NCBI GenBank assembly: GCA_000827325.1
Contig: KN832873.1
Span: 758,245-822,244 of the forward strand
DNA from: Oidiodendron maius Zn
Taxonomy: Eukaryota; Ascomycota; Leotiomycetes; Myxotrichaceae
Direction of reading: 5' to 3'
DNA: 64,000 bases
The position numbers and the translations under genes were made by a program. Positions within the stretch are counted from its first letter, which is position 1. Each line of letters opens with the position of its first letter. Positions 12,101 through 23,578 of this stretch are shown in pieces. Below the pieces are notes generated by a model. That model saw nothing but the letters and a program-made list of their open reading frames with translations. It did no database searches and was not told where the DNA came from.

Positions 12101-13792
12101 ATGTCAGATACGGAAATCGAGAAAGGTCTCGGCGAAAGTACCAGTAGCCCCCCGTCAACTTCGGGTCAGATCGACGAGTGCCATGAGCCCCGTAAGGCCG
12201 CAAATGCCACAAGCTGGAGTCTGGGCTTGAAAATCTATCATACTGCTATCCCTTGCTTCCTGGCCTTTTTAATGTAGGTTTTGGACTACCCAGGAAGCAT
12301 GCCGTGTGCTCCTGCTAACCGCATAACCAACCGAAGCACATTTTCCGGGCCCGTCTCAGCTCCTGCCACCTCTACGCTCATGGTTGTGTTCAACATCAGT
12401 CGTACCGAAGCCATCCTCGAGCAGACCCTATACATGTTGGGGTTGTCGTTTGGCCCTCTCATCCTGGCGCCCTTGTCAGAGTTTATTGGTCGTCGTTGGC
12501 TGTACCTGGTAACCTCATCAAGCATAATCGCATTCGCAGGAGGTTCCGGAGCCGCACGAAATTTTGCCACACTTTTGATCTGCCGTTTTCTCTGTGGATT
12601 CTTGGGGTCAGCCGGAATTGCTATCGGTGCAGGAACAATCATCGATGTTTGGGGATTGGCGAAAGCTGGAGGATTGGCAAGGCTTCTCTTCGCCTGCGGC
12701 CCATTCTTGGGACCAGCTATGGGCCCGTTGGTAGGGGCATACGTTATGAACGAATACAATGGTGATTGGAGATGGACTCAGTGGACGATAGTCTTGATTG
12801 GAGCACCCATCTGGATTCTGGCCCTTTTCATGAAAGAGACTACTGACTTTCGGGCCGAACACGGTGCAAAATACTCTGGCCGTTTTGGCTTTGTGCAATT
12901 CGCATTGTCAACACTCAAGGCTGCAGTGCTCCGTTCGATGGCCATACTCACCTCTGAGCCTATCGCTCTATCCCTGACTCTGTATACAGGATACGCATAC
13001 GCAATGGTCTTCAGCTTTTTCGCAAGCGCCACTTACGTCTATTCCCTAGACTATGCTTTCAACCCTCGACAGATAGGCCTTTCTTCTATCGGTGTGATCA
13101 TTGGCTATTGTCTGGCTGCTGTCATGTATATGATCTTCGACATGACACTTTACGCTCGAGCCGTGCGGCAAGCACCTGATGGCCGTCCGGCCCCAGAGCA
13201 CAAACTGTACACTGCGATGGTTGGAAGCATTTTCTTGCCCATTGGACTATTCTGGTTCGTTCCATATCTTCCTTTAGAGCGCTAACTTAAGATTTCAATG
13301 TCAAGCTAATCTTCACGCTTGCCATTGCAGGTACGCATGGGAGGCCCACGCAGGCGGCCACTGGGCAACAGTCATGGCTAGTGGTATCCCATTTGGCCTT
13401 GGTGCATTTGTTCTCTTTGTGAGTATTCTATTGTCCCTTGTGAAAACGGATGTTTCTTACTGAGTCCCCTTTCTTCACAGTTGTCCTCAATGGTATACCT
13501 TCTTGAGACATACGGGGCTGGTGCTGCTGCCTCTGGTAAGTTTCCTTCTTTTGGTTTAAGCACATAGTTCGGGACTCACACGGCAACAGCTCTTGCTGCA
13601 AATGGGTCTGTTCGATACCTCCTGGGAGCGGTATTCCCTTTGTTTACCATTCAGATGTATGAGAAACTTGGGATCCATTGGGCTGGAAGCGTGTTTGGCT
13701 TTCTGTCCTTGGCGCTCCTTCCTATCCCTTGGATACTCTTCAAATTCGGCCATTCGCTCCGGAAGAAGAGTCGTTTCGCAGCATCTGTATAA
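12101..13792 (+). CDS. MFS multidrug transporter, DHA1-like
   Basis: Five exons (12101-12273, 12337-13254, 13331-13418, 13481-13535, 13590-13792) with matching phases give 478 residues. The N-terminus is polar and cytoplasmic. The transport domain shows LMVVFNISRTEAILEQTLYMLGLSFGPLILAPLSEFIGRRW, the DHA1 helix 2-3 pattern, then LICRFLCGFLGSAGIAIGAGTIIDVW and the helix 5 motif GPFLGPAMGPLVGAYV. These match fungal polyamine, fluconazole and toxin exporters (Tpo/Flr type) in the plasma membrane. It may export a metabolite controlled by the divergent Zn2Cys6 factor. The substrate is unknown. The last exon ends KKSRFAASV, a plausible cytoplasmic tail. Confidence 0.9.
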
Positions 13793-14373
13793 ATAGAGTA
13801 GTGGGTTCCTTCGAGGGCAACGGTGGCTAAGTAGGCTAGGTAGAATATGTAAGATAGGTGGATAGGTAGAAGCAACTTGGAATAGCCTCATTTTTCTTAT
13901 TTTATTTGAAAGCGATAACGGGGTGGTGGTTGATAGAGTGCACTAGAGGTACTTCCAGGTAGATAGAAAGGAACGCGAGATTACTCACGAAGAGGCTTAA
14001 ACGCTTAGAAATAATCTTGACGACATGATCCCTCAAAAGTTCTTTTGGTTGAATCTTTGTCATAGATGTAATATATATGACAAAATAAAACATATTGTGA
14101 AGGTGATCTTAGTATTAGTGTCTAATCTAAAAGGCAAGCGTCGATCGACAATGCTTGCCAGATCTAATTTGATTCGATTGAACTTAAATTTTCGCTAGGC
14201 GATGCTGAAGGAACCCCAGCTTCTTGATTGAACTTGATTTGAACAAAAGAAATCCGGTTTCAAGCTAAGTCGTAGACAACTGGTTTCTTTCTCACTTGAT
14301 TTTTCTGTGCCATTCCTACGACTATCTCTATCTCGGTCACCGAGGTAGAAACTTAAGCCAGTCAAGCCATAAT
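13793..14373. other. convergent intergenic region
   Basis: 3' flanks of the MFS gene and of the mutase gene. No coding sequence is supported; short frames here have no recognisable features. Confidence 0.4.
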
Positions 14374-16677
<2,304 letters not shown>

Positions 16678-18236
16678 GGCGCAATGACAAGGACGAATTG
16701 GTTTGAATGGTGTGCAACCCTCGACGACTGGGGAAGAAGAATGTTGTTATTTTGACGATGTTTGCGATTGTTCAAAGGGACGAAATATGGCGTCAGAAGT
16801 GCTGAGACTCGCTTAACGAAAGGGATGAATCCCTCCTAAAATTAAAATTAGATGAGCGATATAATTGGTCAAAAATTAAATCTGTACTCTCTGACTTGCT
16901 CGGTTAGATGATTTTTGTTGCCGTATTCAAACTTATTGCACCGCACTGTAGCTAGCCAATGTGTAAGCTCACTGTAAAATTGGTGATCTACAGGCTTGCT
17001 TCCTTATGGTTAAGTTTCTTTCTAAAGAGATGTTAACGTACTCGGCGTTAACATGTTGATCGGCGTAAGGTTTTGCCACCTTGGCAAGGCCAGAACTTGA
17101 TCTTGGAAATAGGCTGTGCACTTTGGCAGGTAAACTTTGGGTCTCTTCATTCGGTGGGTTGTCCCTTTTTCGACTACCCATTATTATCCAGTGGGCGTCC
17201 TCTTCGTAAGAACTTAGGTTATTGATTTACACTTTAGCTGTCCTCACCCCCACCCCCCACCCCCCCAGCACTTTATTAGCACTGGCTTCTTTCAAATCGC
17301 GTTATCTTCACGCCCCGAGGATATCCTCATAGCTGCATTTGGATCTGGAGTCCTCTCATCACACAGACACCTATTAGTTAAAGTCTTAAGCAATTGAATT
17401 CTTATCCCCTCCATTTGGCTGCGCAGAGACATCTTGTGATCCCTCCTGCTGCATTTATATTACAAATACCAACTCTATATTTGGCGATATTCTACGACTT
17501 CCAGATCTCACTCTTAAAATTTAACACGCCTTGAAACTAAAATCTATTAAGTCATTATAATTCTATACTAAATTGATTATTGCGAATACAGCCAAAATTC
17601 TGTAGCATATAAGTATTATTAAGAAATAGAAAATATAGAATTTAGATACGTAATATTTTTGGGCTGCGCAATTGGTACCCAAGTGCGCAGTAAATGACTG
17701 TGCATGGTCTCTGAGCAAAAGTTCCTCCATATTCAACGGCCATTCGAGCACCCATACCATTGGCATATTATCATGAGACACCACCTAACCACAACGCCAC
17801 GGAGGCCACAGAAGATCAACCTTAAGGCCGTGCCGGTGTTAGAAGTTCCAAAGGACAATACATTGAAGAACCCAGCCAAGCATCGCTAATCAAATTAATG
17901 GCCATTATTTCTATCCGGCTCCATCTGCACAATGTGGGAGAAATGCACTAGGGATTGCGATTTAGCTGGTCACTATTTCATTTACTTATTTTTGATTCCT
18001 TTACTTCACTGGTACTTGAGAGATTGTAATCTATTTTGCCTCAGGGTACATTGGATGCGATTGTATAATGAAGTCAATTCTGAGTTTTGAAAATAGGCGC
18101 CAAGCTGTCGGTATGTATGTCTACAACCCCTATATATACACAACGCCTGTATATGAAACAGACAGTTCACTCAATATTATGTATATCATTCCACATAAAT
18201 GATATGATTCCCCTCTAAAAGTCGAGGGAATGTTCT
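16678..18236. other. intergenic with C-rich tract
   Basis: About 1.56 kb without a supported gene. A C-rich run with only a few A interruptions lies at about 17240-17268. The stretch 17500-17680 is strongly AT-rich. Short frames at 16969-17181 and 17563-17784 show no family features. Confidence 0.45.
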
Positions 18237-19320
18237 CTAAGGCCCAATAATGTCTTGTGCATCATCTGCCCTCCGAGCCTCAATCCAAGCAATAGCCTCC
18301 TCCCGATTTCGGCAAACATGTGGTTGACCCTTATCTTTGTCGTCTGGAGTTGACATCGATCCTTCCAGAGTCATATCAAGGTTACAAAGTATGTTGTTTC
18401 GTAAATACTCGAAACAGTGAGCTGCGTGATAGGGGTTATCATTGTCGCTGGGACCATTCAGGACGAGTTGGTGATAGCTATCAACGGTGTAATATAACTA
18501 ATTTGAAAAGCAATTAGATAAAGGTTTGTAACGAGGGATTATGACAGGAACTGAGAAATTCACGTACGCAATGCAGCGCATGCGTCCACGACGCTTCAAA
18601 CAACGGACCGGAACGAATGGGATCGTCGATGATTGGATCACCAAGAAGGGGATGATCACGGTAATCTGGGATTAGGACACTTCCGCTGCCGACTATGTAA
18701 ACTGTGAGCATGTTCTCTTTACGTGTGATGATTTATAGTGGAAATCGTACGAGGCATGAGTAAATCCCAGTTTTTCCTCACTTCCATTCGATTATCATTG
18801 GTCGTCATATTTGGGATGTATTTCTCTTCCTCAGGTTTCAAGAAAGTGTATGTGTGAGACACTATTGCGAAGTCAGAAAGTTCAAGCAAACGCCATAATT
18901 CGTACGCAGAGGACAATTGTACTTACATGTCTTGTACAAACCATTTATATCGCCACCAGTCTCTACTGTTTGTGCCGCTTTGGCTGTCTCTTCAAGAGTG
19001 CCATCCCAGTTCTTATTTTCTTTCTGATTTACTGAAAGAAGAAATATCAGAATTATCTGTAATCCAACAATGACGCCGAATCGCAACCATGTCCAAAAAT
19101 TATTTAATTTATTCGAACGTTTCGCAGCACGTCTTTGCGCCAAGGGCGATGTCGATGGGCTCAAGTTCTCTCGTAAAGGAAGGAAGTGCATCTTATCATA
19201 GATCTCGACGGTAGATGAGAATTTCGTAGTGTCTGATTCGTTCCCTTCCAGATCTTCTTCGTCGCCCTTGTGAGAGGCGGCATTTTCGGGGAGTTTTGAG
19301 TATGTCCTGGCAAAGGCCAT
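18237..19320 (-). CDS. UstYa-family (DUF3328) oxidase, copy 1
   Basis: Four exons (19320-18927, 18861-18751, 18692-18568, 18497-18237) join to 296 residues. A basic N-terminal arm is followed by one membrane helix (FWTWLRFGVIVGLQIILIFLL), giving a type II membrane protein with a lumenal catalytic domain. The two family motifs are HALHC at the exon 3/4 junction and HAAHCFEYLRNNILC further on, both of HxxHC form, and the C-terminus carries the usual HVCRNREEAIAW block. Known members (ustiloxin UstYa/UstYb, phomopsin, cyclochlorotine) oxidise or cyclise peptide side chains and are thought to use a metal held by these His/Cys residues. It lies in tandem with a second UstYa gene and near a Kex2-repeat protein, the hallmark arrangement of dikaritin RiPP loci. 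Confidence 0.9.
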
Positions 19321-19934
19321 TTTCTAGAACACGATATCTTTTCGAATGAAATTATAGGCCTAGCGGGAATCAAGATTTACTCCACTCTCTGCCAGCAGGA
19401 GAATAGAAAGTCGACTGCGACCTCTTCATACAATGAGAAAAAGATAGAGAAGAAGATGAAAATTCTGTTTCGCATGAAGTGAAGACGACGCTCAAGTAAT
19501 CCCCACTACAACACGACTGTCAACTGCGGAACTTGAATTGTCTGATCGACAGAATGCCAGAGACCGGAGTTTTGTATTTTCAGGCACTCTAGTAGTCCCC
19601 TCGGGTGGAATATCCCTCATTGCGAAACCGTGGGGATTCATGCGACCTTTGCTACGTAAGCGGCATCTGATCTAAGGCTTGGTCGAGCAGTATATCACAG
19701 GGTTCCGGCTCCAGGTTTCAGAAGAATTCCATTGATGGAGTTTGGTTCGCGTACAGATGCTCCACCTCACATGGTGAAACGTGCCATTTATCTGCTTTCG
19801 GAAGTGGTATTTGCGATCTAAACCATCTTGTGCCTCATTCATACCCCTTGCCGCATAAACTAAAAGGATTGTAGAGCCGCACGCCTATATTTACGCCAGT
19901 TTGAATTACACACCTCATGAATTGTACAATTATT
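19321..19934. other. intergenic between the two UstYa-like genes
   Basis: 614 bp holding the promoter of UstYa copy 1 and the 3' flank of copy 2, which are in the same orientation. No additional coding sequence is recognised. Confidence 0.45.
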
Positions 19935-20946
19935 CTAGTCTTCAACGATCTCCATATTTCCAACCGAATGCTCAAGCGCCCACTCGCGTACCTCATCAAA
20001 ATTTCGACACACATGTTTCGAGTTGAGCTCTGGCCAAGCCAATGGATCGTCAGGGATCATGTAAAACGTGAACAGACCAATGTCGGCGTTGCATTGAATG
20101 TTTTGCCGCAACACCTCGATGCAGTGGTCTGTGCAACCCATCAGTCCCCGCATTTTCCCATGCCCAAGCTCAGGATACGAGTTGAGAGTAGAGTACGTAC
20201 CAGTGTGCCCCTTGAGTGCTTCTGGGCCCTTACCAAATTCCCCGCCCAGAGGCTCATAGTATTCCTTGTAGGTCACCCGCCGTAAAAGATTCAGACAGTG
20301 CAGGTGGTGGAATACTTCCATGCCGACTCTATACCCCTCCTCTCCTGTGTCGGGATGGTCGACTTTGAGGGAAGTCTCTGGCATATCTAGCTTCGAGAGA
20401 TCCGATTTCGAAATCCACTGGTCTCCCACTTTCAAGTTGTTAAAACTTGCACATTCCAAACTAAGGTGTACTTACTGTCATATGAGATTTCCCGCCATGC
20501 CTTATCGACCTCTGGGCCAGCGCCAACAAAACGGTTCTCCTTTGTTGTAATATTATATCTGATGTGATCATATCGCACCGAGTTATCAGCAGGTGCTGCG
20601 CACGTAGTTAGCGATACTTTTCGGCTTCTTGGACCCATCAGGGCGACTCACACCATGCCGAAAACTGACGGACGTGATCGAGGGTCGAGGTTCGCACAGC
20701 TAGCGACAATGCAAGAATTCCACAAGATGTAAAGAGTAGAGCGGCGTGGACCGCCCACAGCCATTTTGACCTCAGCCAAATATAAGCTGGCTGGCTAGCG
20801 AAATCTTTATAGAGGCCCGACTCCGGTTGATTTGACAAGAAGTCGAGGTCGTCAAGAGCATGAAGGGTTTCCGACGAGTCGGAAGAGAGGCGGCTGTCTT
20901 TCTCATCGGAAATGGATGGTCGGAGCGACCGGTACTCGAATGCCAT
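19935..20946 (-). CDS. UstYa-family (DUF3328) oxidase, copy 2
   Basis: Four exons (20946-20652, 20595-20476, 20428-20201, 20128-19935) give 278 residues. I chose the Met at 20946, which starts MAFEYRSLRP; an upstream in-frame Met (20970) would add eight residues. A single membrane helix (LWAVHAALLFTSCGILALSL) lies near residues 70-90. The catalytic motifs are FHHLHCLNLLRR and HTDHCIEVLRQNIQCNAD, the second formed across an intron, followed by KHVCRNFDEVREWA. The pattern HxxHC plus HxDHC is closer to the classical ustiloxin oxidases than copy 1 is. It should act in the Golgi or secretory lumen on the processed peptide. It is divergent from the repeat-protein gene with 797 bp between starts, so the two may be co-regulated. 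Confidence 0.92.
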
Positions 20947-21743
20947 GGTGATGCCGCTATAAAATAACAAATTGCTGAATAAATGCGTCTACAAGACGGT
21001 GTTTGGTAAGTTTAAACTAAGATGACGGTGGTTAATTTTTGAAGACAATTTTCGTCGATTGAAAGCTGGGCACAAAGAACTAACCGGCCTGTCAAACTCC
21101 AAAGGTAAGTTTTAAGCGAGTAGGAGTATTTGATCCGATAGTTGAACACAGTTCAGATGTTACAAAAAGAAGATCCATCAATTTCGAACCCTCCCGTTAC
21201 AGGGTCAGTGACATTCGGGTTAGGCGTGAATGGCTGGCCGTTTCACCACCCCAAGTGAAGCAGACTTGCTACTAGCGAGGGTCTGCGCGAAACCCGCAGA
21301 CCCGCACACCCCGGACCCGAGACTACGGCTATACTTGACCATCGACAGTGCGGCGACTAGAATTGGATCAGACATATTCGAGCCGAAGTCGATGACCTTT
21401 TCGTAACCGCTTGCTCACGATGTTACGTCAACCAGTTTGAAGAAGCTCATACTGTCAATGCGCTCTTGGCGCCATTCATGAGACGAGCAGTCGTCGAACG
21501 GTATCATGCTAATCGCTAGCTCAGAGTCCTTCAAAGACGACCGTGAAATGCTCGAGGTATTCTATAAAAGTCTGTAGCTTTCGCTCCCTTCTTCTATTTT
21601 TTTTTAGCTGCATCCCTTCTTTTGTCGTTCATCTCTTCCTTCATTATTCATTTGCTTTATTCGGTCGACTGCTGGTCAGTCCTTGTTTTTGCCTTTTAAA
21701 ACTTCTTTGTATATCTCAAATTTTCCTCCGCACTACATAAAAC
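20947..21743. promoter_or_regulatory. divergent promoter, UstYa copy 2 / RiPP precursor
   Basis: This 797-bp gap holds both promoters. The precursor side has a good core promoter: TATAAAAG at 21563-21570, about 174 bp before the ATG, followed by a strong pyrimidine-rich tract (about 21575-21730), typical of highly expressed fungal genes. No clear operator palindrome was found. Confidence 0.6.
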
Positions 21744-22718
21744 ATGCATCCAATCTCTGTTACTCAGGCCTTTGTTCTTGGCCTTCTTGCTTCCGCTCCC
21801 ATTGTTGCCAGCATCTCTGGTCCTAGCGATGAGGCCCTGCAGCGGCGGTATATTGTAAGTATCCCGTACCCTTCATCACGTTCGATTTCTAACTATAAAT
21901 TACAGGGTTCTGGTTCGTCTCTAGCTACCAAGATTGCCCGTTCCATAATCCCAGGCGTGGAGGCTCGCCACCACACGGAGGCTCAGATTGCTGCAAAGGA
22001 GGCTGCCGCGAAGAAGAAGAAGACCCAAGCTCGTGAAGCAGAGGCTCAGGCTCCTGATGAGTTTGGTCCTTGGGATGCCGAGGAGGACGAGTTTGGCTCC
22101 TGGGTCGACAAGCGTGAGCCGCACCACACGGAGGCTCAGATTGCCGCCAAGGAAGCTGCTGCTAAAAAGAGGGGCATGCCAAGCGTGAGGCTCATCATAC
22201 CGAGGCCCAGATTGCTGCAAAGGAGGCTGCCGCGAAGAAGAAGACTCACGCTCGTGAAGCAGAGGCTCAGGCTCCAGACGAATTTGGCCCGTGGGATGCT
22301 GAGGAGGACGAGTTTGGCTCCTGGGTCGACAAGCGTGAGCCTCATCACACCGAAGCCCAAATTGCCGCCAAGGAAGCTGCTGCTAAAAAGAAGGGGCATG
22401 CCAAGCGTGAGGCTCATCACACAGAGGCCCAGATTGCTGCAAAGGAGGCTGCCGCGAAGAAGAAGACTCACGCTCGCGAAGCAGAGGCTCAGGCTCCTGA
22501 TGAGTTTGGCCCGTGGGATGCCGAGGAGGACGAGTTTGGCTCCTGGGTCGACAAGCGAGAGCCGCACCACACTGAAGCTCAGATTGCCGCCAAGGAAGCT
22601 GCCGCCAAAAAGAAGGGGCATGCCAAGCGTGAGGCTCATCACACAGAGGCTCAGATTGCTGCCAAGGAAAAGGCTAAGGCCGCAAAGAACAACTAGGGTG
22701 TTTGAGCAAGAAGGGTGA
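21744..22718 (+). CDS. secreted Kex2-repeat protein, candidate dikaritin RiPP precursor (frameshifted)
   Basis: Exon 1 (21744-21854) encodes a signal peptide (AFVLGLLASAPIVAS); a 51-nt intron (21855-21905) follows. Exon 2 holds three copies of a 222-bp (74-residue) unit. Each unit has DEFGPW and DEFGSW, the latter followed by VDKR; spacers are rich in Ala, Lys and Glu (HHTEAQIAAKEAAAKK), with KR Kex2 sites followed by EA or EP dipeptides of the kind trimmed by dipeptidyl peptidases. This architecture is that of ustiloxin and phomopsin precursors, and two UstYa genes adjoin. Relative to units 2 and 3, unit 1 lacks one A near 22170 (AAAAAGAGGGG against AAAAAGAAGGGG). As given, the frame after that point is Arg/Leu-rich until a stop at 22718, whereas the repeat frame ends at the TAG at 22694-22696. 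It is either a broken allele or a sequence error. The core peptide assignment is inference. Confidence 0.8.
   Translation: MHPISVTQAFVLGLLASAPIVASISGPSDEALQRRYIVSIPYPSSRSISNYKLQGSGSSLATKIARSIIPGVEARHHTEAQIAAKEAAAKKKKTQAREAEAQAPDEFGPWDAEEDEFGSWVDKREPHHTEAQIAAKEAAAKKRGMPSVRLIIPRPRLLQRRLPRRRRLTLVKQRLRLQTNLARGMLRRTSLAPGSTSVSLITPKPKLPPRKLLLKRRGMPSVRLITQRPRLLQRRLPRRRRLTLAKQRLRLLMSLARGMPRRTSLAPGSTSESRTTLKLRLPPRKLPPKRRGMPSVRLITQRLRLLPRKRLRPQRTTRVFEQEG
21970..22680 (+). repeat. tandem 222-bp coding repeats of the precursor
   Basis: The anchor TGGGTCGACAAG begins at 22101, 22322 and 22544, so the spacings are 221 and 222 bp. Units are very similar, implying recent homogenisation, as is usual for dikaritin precursors. 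The 221-bp step reflects the one-base deletion in the first spacer. A further half-unit of the spacer type closes the array. Confidence 0.9.
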
Positions 22719-23578
22719 GGACAAGTGGAGATGGAACGGCAAAGGGATGACAATAATTTAGCTAGCTATTCTATGGAAAGCTTGTTAATAAGACAAGTAG
22801 TCAGGTTTAATTCTACTTTTATTACAATCAAGGTAGTGCACACGTACATCATCCTATCCGCCGTAACTCCCCTAAGCAGGCTCCGAGCCTTCGTGATATA
22901 CTGGTAGACTGAGCCTAGCGGGCCAAATGTGAGTTGTATTCGCTGATCTGACTCGCTTATGACGCCAATTATATACGGCATTCCGTCAAAGTCGGTTATA
23001 TATTCAAGCGCGCTAGTCAAGCTAGTCGAGACATTCATTCCCGTCCGCAGCAGAGTGAAATGCAGAAAGCTGAGAAGCATCATTTCGAGCAGCACGATGA
23101 AGCTTGAAATGCAAAGCTAACAATCTGCGACTATTTCCAGATTAGATGTACGTCCCTCCCACACAACTACTGCTGGTCTCATGATTGACTCACCATCCTC
23201 AGATCTCATCCCATTTTCATCGTCTTCCTCATATCCTTCTGCATGAAATCATGCCCGACTAACTCTTGCAATTTTCTGCTGGTATATCTTGGCCAAAACT
23301 AGTCAACCGACTAAATCTAAAAGCGTGCCTTGCCTGCCTGTAGTAAATGCTACTTAGTCACTCAGCTCGAAGCTAGGTGAAGGAAATCAACTGACTTAAG
23401 TCGACCGAAGTTGCCCCGTAACCAAGCCTATTAAACTTACCAACGCCTCCCTCCAACCTCCCTGCCTGGCACTGTCTTTTTCGTGCCCCGTTGTGTCTGT
23501 TATCGAGACGTCCCATTGCGTGCGACTCCTCTATCGCGACAAGTTCAAGCAGAAAGATAGCAATTCATATCCGGACAA
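22719..23578. other. intergenic, no gene seen
   Basis: About 860 bp between the precursor and the cytochrome b5-HET gene. The region 23420-23480 is pyrimidine-rich and may belong to the promoter of the downstream gene. No coding frame is supported. Confidence 0.4.

Noticed and set aside
12286-12759. 157-codon minus-strand frame
   Set aside because: Antisense of the well-supported MFS transporter exon 2.
21170-21215. tRNA-like T-loop (TTCGAA context)
   Set aside because: No acceptor, D or anticodon stems could be paired around it.
21744-22718. Mating alpha-pheromone precursor
   Set aside because: The signal peptide, KR-EA spacers and repeats fit, but the repeated unit lacks the short Trp/Cys-type pheromone core, and the neighbouring UstYa genes favour a RiPP. 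Not fully excluded.
22136-22753. 205-codon minus-strand frame through the precursor repeats
   Set aside because: It is antisense to a biased tandem repeat, so an open shadow frame is expected; it has leucine-serine repeats without a family match.
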